This document shows positions 1 to 10,397 of a DNA stretch of 64,000 bases, piece after piece. Position 1 is the stretch's first letter. Every line of letters begins with the position of its first letter. Source of the DNA: Annona cherimola (taxonomy: Eukaryota; Streptophyta; Magnoliopsida; Magnoliales; Annonaceae); assembly GCA_030490835.1 (NCBI GenBank), contig CM059971.1, positions 43,634,012-43,698,011 of the forward strand, given 5' to 3'. The position numbers and the translations under genes are program-made. Below the pieces are notes generated by a model, which worked only from the letters and a program-made list of their open reading frames with translations, was not told where the DNA came from and did no database searches.

Positions 1-278
1 ACTTAAGCATAATCCTTAATCATGAAATTAATATATCATCATTCCAACATGATATTTATCATATTCATTCATCCCAAATAATTATTTATCATTTTCGGAG
101 CATTATTTACACATATTATATGCTATCTTCCCGAATGCTCCATCTTTGCTCTAAAATTATAATGTTTTGGCATGATTCCATTTTGGCATGGTAACTATAC
201 TTAATTAATCATACTTAGGCATTAGCTAAGCATGTTGTATCCTAAATAACATCATGCACAAATTTGAAGAGGATCCAC
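1..278 (-). mobile_element. T1: 3' LTR of minus-strand T element, outer part
   Basis: This is the left part of the 3' LTR of a T element read on the minus strand; it runs off the window start. Position 1 aligns with about 9103 in the partner LTR T2 (6822-10397), with only scattered differences. The LTR resumes at 2936 after a nested solo LTR. The missing 3' end should carry the GGCGCCACA terminus. Confidence 0.85.
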
Positions 279-649
279 TGATAATTGGAATTTGGTAACA
301 TATTTTGTGGATATTTTATACCAAATTGGTGGATAATTAATTAAAATTAATATGAAATTTGGTTTAAAATGTGATTTTGCATCATTTGGGTATTAAATAT
401 TAATTTCAAGCAATGTAAACAATTTTTATAATCTTTTGACTTGAAATTACATTTTATTTGTTGCCATGAAATTAAATGGGATTATTTTTAATAATAACCC
501 ACTAATAATTCTGACGAATTAATGATTTAAATATTTTTTATGCAGGGAAAACAAAGAGGGTCCCACATGGAAATCAAATCATGCAAAAATCCAAGCCATC
601 CATCACGTCCAAATTTGTCCAGCCATTTGACCACACTTCAAGCACCAAT

Positions 650-1780
650 GCAACATCCATTTTCCAAATTCACGTGAACATGCTAAAATTTATGGACCCC
701 ACAAGCTAGATCATAAGATTAGCTGCTAAAATTCCAGCTGCACACTCCATTCAGACTAATACATCCAACCCATTAATTCAGTTGTCCATTCACGCACCAC
801 CCATGATTTTCCAAAAAATTCACGTGGACCCATTAATATTTGTCAGCTGCATATTAATTTTCCAACTGATCATCACGTACACAAGATGCACATATTTATT
901 CAGCAAACATGCCAGATCACGCCCACTCCATGCTGAAAATTTATGTTGCACAAATACCCATTTCCAATTCACGTGATGACATTTAAATGCAGCAGCATTT
1001 TGTTGCACAAATCAGTAGCCAATGGACCCCACTAGTATTCCATTTTCTCGTGAATTCCACAAATGCATGCTGCTCAATATTTTTATCGTGATGGACCCCA
1101 TATCAATGCATCTGAAAATCCAGCACCATGATAGGCTACTGACGTCCATTTATTCAACCATATTAAATTTCCAGCAGAAAACGTCCATTATCCTATCCTG
1201 TAGAAATTCACATGAAGTGGACCCCAGTAGCACCGATCATATTAGCAAACATCAAATCATATTCAATGGCCTGATTTTTTTTAGTCGTCCAATTTCCATA
1301 ATCTGCAGCATTTAGTCGTCCAATGATGCTGCCCACAATGCCATTAACATCCAGCGTAGCTGCTCACATGAATGACCCATTCCATTTTATAATTCAACAA
1401 AAGCATCTAGCCAATCACATTAAAATGCAGCATGGACACCTCAGAAAATCACTTCAGCTGCAAATTTATTCACGCACCTTGATTCCATTCAACGCTGTCC
1501 AAAAAATTCAGCAACAGATATTAATTTTGACCGTCCATCCCTTGCTGTCATTTAATTGCATAAATGCCCATTAACATAATCACATTATCCAGCATTGCTT
1601 GATCACGTTCAGCAGCATATATTTGATTTTTCCATTTCAAAAAATCCTGCAGCAATACCACATCCAAGCTTATTCACGTGAAATTCCCAACATGCATTTA
1701 TACAGTCGTCCATTGCATCATAGCTGCCCATTAAAAACACTCACGTGATTTGCATTTTTTCAGCATAGCTGATACATTCA
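650..1780 (+). repeat. Degenerate short-motif repeat region with CACGTG boxes
   Basis: About 1.1 kb upstream of the LTR TATA box is built from interspersed short words: TTCACGTG, GTCCATT, GGACCCCA, CAGCAT and AATTCCA, in changing order without a fixed period. CACGTG occurs near 672, 822, 971, 1676 and 1741. This looks like a decayed tandem array in U3 of the solo LTR. Confidence 0.6.
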
Positions 1781-1844
1781 ACGTGAAGGGCAGCGACATA
1801 AAAATCATGAAAAGCATTGAAGTGATGGGGCCCACTTATTCAGC

Positions 1845-1853
1845 TATAAAAGG
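1845..1853 (+). promoter_or_regulatory. TATA box of the solo LTR
   Basis: TATAAAAGG lies about 1.57 kb from the start of this LTR, followed by a purine-rich leader. This is the expected place of the U3/R boundary. Confidence 0.6.
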
Positions 1854-2935
1854 GCGTCGGGAGGCATGAAGCAGAGGGGGGAATTAGATAGCACACATAG
1901 CATTCCGCAGCAGATTTTTGGGAAGATAGCATTTGGCAGACAAAAAATTCCAAAGAGCAAGCTATAGAAAATTCCTGCAAAAATACCACTGCAAAATATT
2001 TTAGCAGGAATTTTAGAAGAAGATTAGAGCATAATTCTAAGAAAGAAAGAGAGAAAAAGCAAGGTCGAGAGCACAGAAAAAGACGAACCGGCGAGTTGCA
2101 TGGAGCAGCCGACACACCATCGGGGCTTCAAACCAATAAGCTTTTCTATCTTTTCCCTTTTTAATTTTTGTTATCTTGTTTAAGATGGATTGTAATTTTA
2201 TTTTTATTTTGAACTTAAACATGCTTGGCTAAATCCTAAATCTAGAGTTTAGGATGTAGCATGCGTACAATGCAATGTGGTGTGGATTTTTAATTTATTT
2301 ATGATGGATATTTTTGTTAATTTAATATATTGTGATTTTTATGTTTGCTTTGTACACGGGCCCGTACTTTTGCATGATTCTATATATTAGGTGATGAAAC
2401 CAAAAGGTAGAAATCTAATATACGAAAATCAAGATATTAAACCTGGAAATCTACGACCATGAAAATAGGCATGATAACCTTGAGGAATTACACGAACAAA
2501 CCACAGAACTTAGTGGATTCTAATTAACTTAATCCCATAAGAATAGGTGGTTAAGAAAATTAAGGTACACCTTGTAGGTTTCGAGAAAAGGTGCAAGGAT
2601 AAATTAGGGTTTTTTCTCCTTTAACAAATAATATCCAAATTAAATAATTATACCACTACCCGTTGCAAAATACGCATTTGAAATCCTAGACCCTAGGTAT
2701 TTGCATTTTCGCTTTCTCTTCTCATTTTTAATTTGCACTTCTTCCCATTTTATTTATTTTCTTTCCCTTTTATTTACTGCATTTTCTCCCCACTTTTCTA
2801 TTTTATTTGCTATATTCTCTCCATATCCAACATGAAAGCGTTTAAAAGCAAAATTTATAGTCCTTAATTCCCAGTGGATCGATAATTTAAATACTACAAT
2901 CTACGACCCGTGCACTTGCGGTAAGATTTCGAACA

Positions 2936-3957
2936 TCCACTTACCTTAAGTGAGCCAAAATCTCCTTTCCTCCTCCCTTTCTCTCTCTTCCCTTCTTTTC
3001 TCTCCTCCTATCTTGCTTAGAACGTGGATGAGGTGGGGAAATGAGCTTGCTCAAGTATTTTGAGCTTGGGATGGGTGTGAAATTCGTTCAAGGAACCCTC
3101 CCCTTTATATAGTGCTCCAAATTTCATGAAATTGCATTCTACCCCCTTGAAATTTGGGCTAAATTATAAATATCTTTACTTAGGTCATTTCCACCTCATT
3201 TCCAAGCAATTTCTTATTATCCTAGGTGGCAAATTGCTGGCTATAAGTTTCCATTGCTGATCCATCCATTAATTGTTTTATTTTCATCAAAAGACGTGAT
3301 TAATCTCAACCGTTGATTATCCTTGATTGAGCTCATCTCAACCATTGAATTTTTGGCACAAATCCCCATGCTAGTTCACGTTTTCCCACGATGGACTTTG
3401 GGGGATTTTTGTATATTTTATTTCATTAAAATATCATATCTTAAGCTACGTTTTCAAAAAGTAAAAAGTAAAATTAATGACTTGCTTTTGAAAAGTTAAG
3501 CCTTACTTGCTCTCCAAGAAACATAATTTCCATAATATTTGGCTTAATCCAATCCATCGATCATATTTGGAATAATATTTTAGCCATTCATACAAAATTT
3601 CACCTTAATCCGATTTCCGGATTGTAAGATATGAATTTTTCTTCATTTTCTCTTCAAAATCCATTAAAATCCGAAAATCATAAAAAAAATCCAAAAGCAA
3701 TCTCTACTCCTCTTTTGTCCTTTAGTGGGAAGCTTCCTTTTTTGTCTTTTATGATTAAGTTAATCCAAAGTGATTAACTCAACATATTTCTTAATCCCAC
3801 ATTTACTATTCACATGCACTATTCACGTGCACTATTCATCCGAATTAACATTCCATGATTAGTTATTTAATCTTCCAGTGCCATATATTGCAAAATATCA
3901 TTATATTACCCAAGATTTATAGGGTTTCATACACGTTTCTAAAATTAGAGTTTCACA
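2936..3957 (-). mobile_element. T1: 3' LTR of minus-strand T element, inner part
   Basis: The LTR continues after the nested solo LTR and ends at the minus-strand start TGTGAAAC (3950-3957). In about 190 bp compared by eye with 9384-9575 there are roughly five differences, so the two LTRs are young relative to most other copies here. A TATA box (TATATAAAG, minus) lies at 3104-3112. A donor-like GGTAAG on the minus strand sits at 2940-2946. Confidence 0.85.
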
Positions 3958-3974
3958 ATCCTCCCCCCCTTACA
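3958..3974 (-). other. Polypurine tract of the T element
   Basis: On the minus strand a purine run (GTAAGGGGGGGAGGAT) directly abuts TGTGAAAC, preceded by GGGACGAAACC. That arrangement is typical of chromoviruses of the Tekay/Del group and primes plus-strand DNA synthesis. It fixes the element orientation and its gypsy/chromovirus ancestry. Confidence 0.8.
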
Positions 3975-3993
3975 AAAGGTTTCGTCCCAAAAC

Positions 3994-4122
3994 GGATTTT
4001 TTGCATAGCGAACCCTCTAACTTTGGCCAATTGCATCTCTAACCCTGAAGTTTGGCCGTTACCATTTTAAACCCTGAAAACTTTGGTCTTTTGCATTTTG
4101 AACCTCGAGTTATAACGGCATT
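3994..4122 (+). repeat. Left terminal inverted repeat of the Pack-MULE
   Basis: It matches the inverted right end (5835-5963) with scattered substitutions. Shared blocks include AACTTTGGCCAATTGCAT and CCCTGAAGTTTGGCCGTTA. Each TIR has internal sub-repeats of the form AACCCT...TTTGG. Confidence 0.85.
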
Positions 4123-5307
4123 CCAAAACACGTGAATTCCAACCTTTACCACGCTCATTTTTTTTTAAATGACGAACATAACCTTCCAAAGAACAAGCTA
4201 TACCCATTGAGGAAGATGAGCCAGGAACGAAAATAAAAAAAGGGGCTGCTAAAGGTGGGTGCACGACTATTTTTAGAGCATGACTACTTAGTTTTTTTTT
4301 ATTTGCTGCCTGAATGAAAGCTGCTATAGATTCAATGAGATTGAAGCAGAAAACTACTGCCATGTTTTTTAACAGCTGCTTGCTCGTTTGATTAATGGGT
4401 ACTTAGAGAAGATTGTTTAAATTTTAACAACCATCGCTTGGATTGGGTTTTTACTTAAAATTGAATTTCTGGTTGTTGATTAGTGATGGTTGAATTTTAG
4501 GAGATGGGCTACTATGATTAGCAATTGAAACTGTAGCTTGATGGGTTTGATTAATGGAAATTGCCTGAATCGGATGAAATGGTGGAGGTTGCTGGCTAGT
4601 TTAATTTGGGCGCAGTTGCTTGCAGTCAATGCTTGGTAGATGGGTGAGAACTGGGGCAAAGAGATGGAATTTGGAGAAGATGGGTTCTTACTACGAATTG
4701 GGAGAGTTGGTGCTGCTAATGGTGGGTTTAATAGCTGGATGTTTTTCGCCATGGTCTTGTATTTGGGTGTCGGCCAGTGATTGAAAGTAGGCTTTTCTGT
4801 TGATATTTCCGATTCAGAGCATTGGGCGGTCGGTCATGGAGTCAAGGACTACTGATTTGGGTGACTAGCTGCAAATGTTGCGGCCGTAATTTCATTACTT
4901 GGATTTGGAGCTAGCAAGTCTGCTATTCGGGATTTCCATGCTTGCACAGCTGCAAGATAGGTTTTATAGCTGCTGATTAGATGGGAGAGATGATACGGAA
5001 GGTGGAGCTGAATGCACTAATTGGTGCCGATGGTTGCTGGTTTCCGGTGGCGAGGGGCTACCATTGTTTGAAAGGGAAGCCATGCTCACTACCTCCCCAT
5101 CTACAGCTCTGGTAGCTAGAATCAAGCAGTGGTTAACCACCCAAATCGAGTAAGTCGTCAATTGCAAGCAGCCTCCATCCGGCCACCCAAAATCCCAGAG
5201 GAAAACAACCATTCTCATTCACCGACACCTGCGATTAATTTTGGCAGCCATGGAAAATTTTGTCGAACTCATTCTTCCATAACTAATTATAGCCCCAAGC
5301 ACTATAG
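4123..5307. other. Unidentified Pack-MULE interior
   Basis: About 1.2 kb between the left TIR and the captured TIR-domain exon. No frame longer than about 100 codons resembles a known family on either strand. It may be upstream or intronic DNA of the captured gene, or a second captured fragment. It is less AT-rich than the LTRs around it. Confidence 0.5.
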
Positions 5308-5823
5308 AAAAACTCCACAGTCCCGTTGCCCTTCCCCTCACCCATCTCATATTCTAGCTCCCATTCCGACGACATCCCAAGCACCTCCTATACTACCTCG
5401 TCCAAAAGATTCCATCTTTCCGACGGCCCAGCTGAGCAGAACCCCATATTGCAGCGCGCCTCTGTCATAGAGCAGGCCTCCCCTAGCATATCTTTCGCCA
5501 AAGTCGAACCGCCGGTTTCTCCTTTTGCCAATGCCAAGCTCAGGAGCTGTGATGTTTACATTGGCCTCCACGGCTCAAACCTCAACCTCATACGATTCTG
5601 TAAATGGTTGAAATCGGAGCTTGAAGTCCAAGGAATAGCTTCTTTCGTCGCCGACAGGGCCAAACATTCAGATACTAAAAGCCATGAGATTGCCAATCGA
5701 ATTATCTGCTCCGCCACATATGGGGTGGTTGTCGTCACCACATCCTGCTTTCTCAACAATCTTAGCATTGAAGAGATTCGCTTCTTTGCCGGAAGGATAT
5801 TTTGGACATTTTCCGCATCTTAA
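5308..5823 (+). pseudogene. Captured 5' fragment of a plant TIR-NBS-TPR (XTNX-type) gene
   Basis: An open frame of about 170 codons with no ATG at its start. The first part is Ser/Pro-rich and includes SDDIPSTSY. From about 5548 it reads as the start of a TIR domain: CDVYIGLHG, then FCKWLKSELEVQGIASFVAD, then a Tyr-Gly-Val4 strand and an EEIRFFAG helix. This pattern resembles the conserved single-copy plant XTNX proteins (TIR-NBS-TPR; Arabidopsis At4g23440/At5g56220 type), recognised from memory rather than by search. The family match stops at about 5797; about eight unrelated codons follow before a stop at the right TIR edge. Only the N-terminal half of a TIR domain is present, so no signalling function is expected. 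The reading direction is opposite to the surrounding T element. Confidence 0.75.
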
Positions 5824-5834
5824 CGGTGCTTTTC

Positions 5835-5963
5835 GACGCCGTTACGCCGCGGGGTTCAAAAAGAAAAAAGTGAAAATTTACGGGGTTTAAAATGCTAACG
5901 GCCAAACTTCAGGGTTGGAAATGCAATTGGCCAAAGTTGGAGGGTTTACCATACAAAAAACCC
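5835..5963 (-). repeat. Right terminal inverted repeat of the Pack-MULE
   Basis: Inverted match to 3994-4122. The terminal AAAAAACCC ends at 5963, directly before the 9-bp duplication at 5964-5972. Confidence 0.85.
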
Positions 5964-6459
5964 TCCCAAAACCTGTCATTTTCCATCATGCTTCTACTGC
6001 GCAATTTTCATCTTATCATATCATCAATCATCTCTAATAAAGAGGTCAGTATCCATTGCTCTTTTTCCATATACACATGACATATATGTGTAAATTTAAT
6101 TTTACAGCAAAGACTATCTTTAAATCAAAACATCATTTTAAATTTTTTTTTTCAAAAGTCAGAAGAGACTTTTGCTAACTTCGTCTATAGTGTCTACAAC
6201 TAGGTTATACTAGTATAGACTACTGACTAAGTCAGTATAAAATATTTCTTTCCTTATCCTCCTTTCTAGTTTCTGTAAACTAGAAAGGGCCTTTATCATC
6301 CCTTTCATCATTATCGTGGAGAGATAATCCTTTCGCACCTATCTTCAAATGCATCAAGATTAGAAATTAATCCCAAACAAATTCCTTTCTTCCTTGATCC
6401 ATGTCATTCAAATTCTATATCATGATTTCTATTTCTTCCATTCCTTTATTCTTTCTACA

Positions 6460-6821
6460 TCTATTTCCCAATCATTATTATGATATAACTTTCTGTGGTA
6501 TTATACCTTTTCTTTCTTTTCATTTACTCTTTCTATACTCATCTACCATTCCTTGATATGATACCATTCCTGTCTCATCATAAAAACATCATAGCTTCAT
6601 ATAGATCTAGACATTATCTTTGTCTATCTATCAATTCATATTTTGATACCTACTTTTGTGGTATCATACTTTTCCTATCATCCATAATTTTTCTCTTTCT
6701 ACACCTATTTACCAATCCTTGCTCTGATACCATCTTCTGTGGTATCAGACCTATCCTTTCATCATCCTTCATTTTTTCCTTCTCCGGCCTATTTACCAAT
6801 CCTTGCTCTGATACCAATTTC
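6460..6821 (-). repeat. About five degenerate 82-bp repeats containing PBS-like sequence
   Basis: Units begin near 6467, 6545, 6628, 6709 and 6791. The last two share CCAATCCTTGCTCTGATACCA exactly. Each unit carries a GATACCA/TGGTATC-like pair, so the primer binding site and its flank look tandemly multiplied, with older units more decayed away from the LTR. Confidence 0.65.
6805..6816 (-). other. Primer binding site (initiator Met tRNA)
   Basis: Minus-strand TGGTATCAGAGC, 5 nt from the end of LTR T2. It matches the standard plant PBS complementary to the 3' end of initiator Met tRNA. Confidence 0.9.
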
Positions 6822-9800
6822 TGTGGCGCCCCGAACCGGGGTGTCCACGTAGTCCTTACTCCGGGATCTTGTCGATTGGTAAACATGACTCAGGATTGTT
6901 GCCCTGATCACACGGCAGGTTCTTAATTGGAACTCGTCCAAAAAAAATTTCATTTCTTTCTTTTTCTTTTCTTTCACCATATAAACATATACTCATCATC
7001 ATTCATAATGGATTTATCCATATCATCATAAATCATCAACTTCTCATATTATTCATAACTTCACAATTTCATACAACCTATGTCCTTTTTCATTATATCC
7101 CATTAGGGAATCTATTCATACAAAAATCTACTAACCTTTGTAGATTTCTCTTTTCCTTTAGCAACACATGCCCTTCACCTCTTGGCTTTCCCTACACCTG
7201 TCTGAGGTTGGGAAAATAAACATGAGTCGAAACTCAATAAGCAAGCATTTTTCATTTTAAATGCATTCCTCTCCATTCGGTAGAAGACACTTACCAAGTG
7301 ATCAACTACCAATGGAATAGAAACTTTTTCATAAATATTGGATGTGTAAATGCTTCCTTTCCACTCCTGACATAAACCTTCGTGTGCGAGTACTCTAACC
7401 CAAGAAACATCTCACATAGCACATGGTCCAATACGCCGGCTGTCTCCGACTTGGCCTCATCAAGGGGAACCTCTCTTCCTCTTGACGCCTACATGGTTCC
7501 TACATGCATGACTTTTGATTTTCATAATTTCATACAACCTATGCCCTTTTTCATCATATCCCATTAGGGAATCTATTCATACAAAAATCTACTAGCCTTT
7601 GTACATTCCTCTTTTCCTTTAGCAACACATGCCTTTCATCTCTTGGCTTTCCCTACACCTGTCTGAGGTTGGGAAAACAAAACATGAATCGAAACTCAAT
7701 AACCTAGGATTTTTCATTTTAAATGCATTCCTCTCCATTCGGTAGAAGACACTTACCAAGTGATCAACTACCAATGGAATAGAAACCTTTTCGTAAACCA
7801 TTTTTGGAAATCATTCATGTAAACCATTCGTAAATGCATTTGTCTCCATTCGATAGGAGACACTTATCAAGTGATCAACTATCAATAGAATAGAAACCTT
7901 TTCATAAACATTGGATGTACAAATGTTTCCTTTCCATTCCTGACATAAACCTTCGTGTGCGGGTACGCTAGCCCAGGGAATATCTCACATAGCATGGTCC
8001 AATACGCTGGCTGTCTCCGACTTGGCCTCATCAAGGGGAACCTCTCTTTCTCTTGACGCCTACATGGCTCCTACATGCATGACTTTTGATATTCCCAGCA
8101 TTATATACCTCTTACGCCAGGTGACTTGTCAATCTCATGTAGAGAATTATTTGCACAATCCCTTAAAAATATCATTTCAAATCCATGCTTTACTTTTCAA
8201 TCCATGTACAAAAATGTAATGCATTCATTCACACATAACATTCCTTTGCCTCCACCTCTGGGGAGTACGCCGTCGGCACACAGCCCATACGACTCAGCAA
8301 TAGTGAAGGGGGACCCTCTGATCCGATTTCTACCTCCACCGAAGCTTCTTCATTACGTACATACATGTGCACATGTCCATGAATATCACATGATATCAAT
8401 ATGCCTGCATGACTTTTCATAAAAACTCATAAACATTCATCATTTCAAAACATTATAGGAATGACCACCCTTAAACACATTTCATAAATACTTGAGAATA
8501 AAATCACATTTTCAAAGTTGTGCTTGCTTACAAATCATCATTTTCAAAAGGATTGCTTGCTTACAATGAAGCAATAAAATCACATTTTTAAAAAAAGTTT
8601 ACTTGCTTACCTCCTCAGTCCGTGTCCTCCACCTTTTTCTTTTGAAAAGGATATTTTATACATACTTTATCATGACCAGGGTTTCTACCCATGCATATGT
8701 CATGATCTACCTTAGACCTAAAGAGTTATTAGGTCTTCCTTCCTTTTTCATATAGGTATTAACCTCAATATCTCTTATCATTTTTCTTCATAACTTAGTT
8801 CTCCATTTCATAATATACCAATATTATTCCTCATATCCTCAATCAAATGCCATATACCTTGAGTAACCATTCACTTAGGTTACTATTCACATGAGTTACT
8901 ATTCACGTGATTACTATTCATAGGTTACTATTCATGAGTACTATTCATGAGGTCCACATAATAATCATAAATTAAATTATGATTAATAGCAAATCAAAGG
9001 TATTGCTAAACCTTTTCATCATTAATTATTAACTCAAGGTTAATAATTCATTTAAGCATATTTTCTATTTTTTCTTCATATACTAAAAATCAACATAAAT
9101 TCACTTAAGCATAATCTTTAATCATGAAATTAATATATCATCATTCCAACATGATATTTATCATATTCATTCATCCCAAATCATCATTTATTATTTTTGG
9201 AGCATTATTTACACATATTATATGTTATCTTTCCGAATGCTCCATCTTTCTTCCAAAATTATCATGTTTTGGCATGATTCCATTTTGGCATGGTAACTAT
9301 ACTTAATTAATCATACTTAGGCATTAGCTAAGAATTTTATACCCTAAAGAACATCATGCACAAATTTGAAGAGGATCCACTTACCTTAAGTGAGCCAAAA
9401 TCTCCTTTCTTCCTCCCATTCTCTCTCTTCCCTTCCTTTCTCTCCTCCTCTCTTGCTTAGAACGTGGATGAGGTGGGGAAATGAGCTTGCTCAAGTATTT
9501 TGAGCTTGGGATGGGTGTGAAATTCGTTCAAGGCACCCTCCCCTTTATATAGTGCTCCAAATTTCATGAAATTGCATTCTACCCCCTTGAAATTTGGGCT
9601 AAATTATAAATATCTTTACTTAGGTCATTTCCACCTCATTTCCAAGCAATTTCTTATTATCCTAGGTGGAAAATTGCTGGCCATAAGTTTCCATTGCTGA
9701 TCCATCCATTAATTGTTTTATTTTCATCAGAAGACGTGATTAATCTCAACCGTTGATTATCCTTGATTGAGCTCATCTCAACCATTGAATTTTTGGCACG

Positions 9801-10397
9801 AATCCCCATGCTAGATCACGTTTTCCCATGGTGGACTTTGGGGGATTTTTGTATATTTTATTTCATTAAAATATCATATCTTAAGCTACTTTTTCAAAAA
9901 GTAAAAAGTAGAATTAATGACTTGCTTTGGAAAAATTAAACCTCGCTTACTTGCTCTCCAAGAAACATAATTTCCATAATAGTTGGCTTAATCCAATCCA
10001 TCCATCATATTCGGCATAATATTTTAGTCATCCACGCAAAATTTCACCTTAATCCGACTTCCAGATTGTAAGATATGAATTTTTCTTCATTTTTTCTTCA
10101 AAATCCATTAAAATCTGAAAAATCATAAAAAAAAAATCCAAAAGCAATCTCTAATCCTCTTTTTTCCTTTAGTGGGAAGCTTCCTTTTTTGTCTTTTATG
10201 ATTAAGTTAATCCAAAGTGATTAACTTAACATATTTCTTAATCCCACATTTACTATTCACGTGCACTATTCATCCGAATTAACATTCCATAATGAGCTAT
10301 TTAATCTTCCAATGCCATATATTGCAAAATATCATTATATTACCCAGGGTTTATAACCCTAGGGTTTCATACACATTTCTTAAATTGGGGTTTCACA
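6822..10397 (-). mobile_element. T2: 5' LTR of the minus-strand T element
   Basis: The LTR is bounded by TGTGGCGCC at 6822 and TTTCACA at 10397 (TG...CA on the minus strand), with the PBS directly to its left. It is about 3.58 kb long. Minus-strand order: CACTATTCACGTG-type motifs near 10250, TATATAAAG at 9544-9552, donor-like GGTAAG near 9386, a CACTATTCA motif cluster at 8875-8955, GGTAAGCAAG at 8600-8610, GC-rich modules at 8255-8335 and 7990-8060, a hairpin at 7223-7236 and an acceptor-like CAG at 7202-7204. It encodes no protein; the small frames within it are random. Confidence 0.9.
7067..8089 (-). repeat. Tandem duplication inside LTR T2
   Basis: The block starting near 7067 (CATACAACCTATG, CCCATTAGGGAATC, CTTTAGCAACACATG, hairpin, CTCCATTCGG, GACTTGGCCTCATCAAGG) recurs in the same order from about 7529. 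The second copy keeps about 100 bp (7800-7915) missing in the first. The homologous LTRs T4 and T5 have one copy. Confidence 0.8.

Larger units (their letters stand above)
279..2935 (+). mobile_element. Solo LTR, Ty3/gypsy Tat/Athila style, nested in T1
   Basis: The element starts TGATAATTGG and ends TTTCGAACA, and is flanked by an exact 5-bp duplication TCCAC at 274-278 and 2936-2940. Removing it restores continuity with the uninterrupted partner LTR around 9375. There is no PBS, PPT or ORF of note, so it is an LTR left alone after LTR-LTR recombination. The tail motif CCGTGCACTTGCGG (2909-2922) is common at the 3' ends of Tat/Athila LTRs; the lineage call rests on that. A TATA box at 1845 gives plus orientation. 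No protein is encoded. Confidence 0.8.
3994..5963 (+). mobile_element. Non-autonomous Mutator-like transposon (Pack-MULE)
   Basis: A 1970-bp element with long terminal inverted repeats (about 130 bp) and an exact 9-bp target duplication TCCCAAAAC at 3985-3993 and 5964-5972. Both properties are diagnostic of Mutator-like elements. The termini read GGATTTTTTG on the left and, inverted, GGGTTTTTTG on the right. No transposase is present. The interior (about 4125-5820) carries a plus-strand fragment of a plant TIR-domain gene plus about 1.1 kb I cannot identify, so it fits a Pack-MULE. It sits next to the polypurine tract of the T element and arrived after that element. Confidence 0.88.
5973..6821 (-). 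mobile_element. Internal region of the minus-strand T element
   Basis: Without the Pack-MULE, the whole internal region between T1 and T2 is only about 0.88 kb, against LTRs of about 3.6 kb. It has no coding frame resembling gag or pol. On the minus strand it resembles 39390-39670 in the longer T6 internal region (shared TAACCTAGTTGTAGACA, and TTATCTCTC). It is therefore a deletion derivative that must use enzymes of another element. Confidence 0.75.

Noticed and set aside
4067..4752. Minus-strand frames inside the Pack-MULE
   Set aside because: One overlaps the TIR and neither resembles a known protein; they could be captured DNA, but I cannot support a gene.
5129..5470. Plus-strand frame of 113 codons overlapping the captured TIR-domain frame
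   Set aside because: It is in a different frame from the recognisable TIR-domain frame, has composition-driven Pro/Ser content and no family resemblance.
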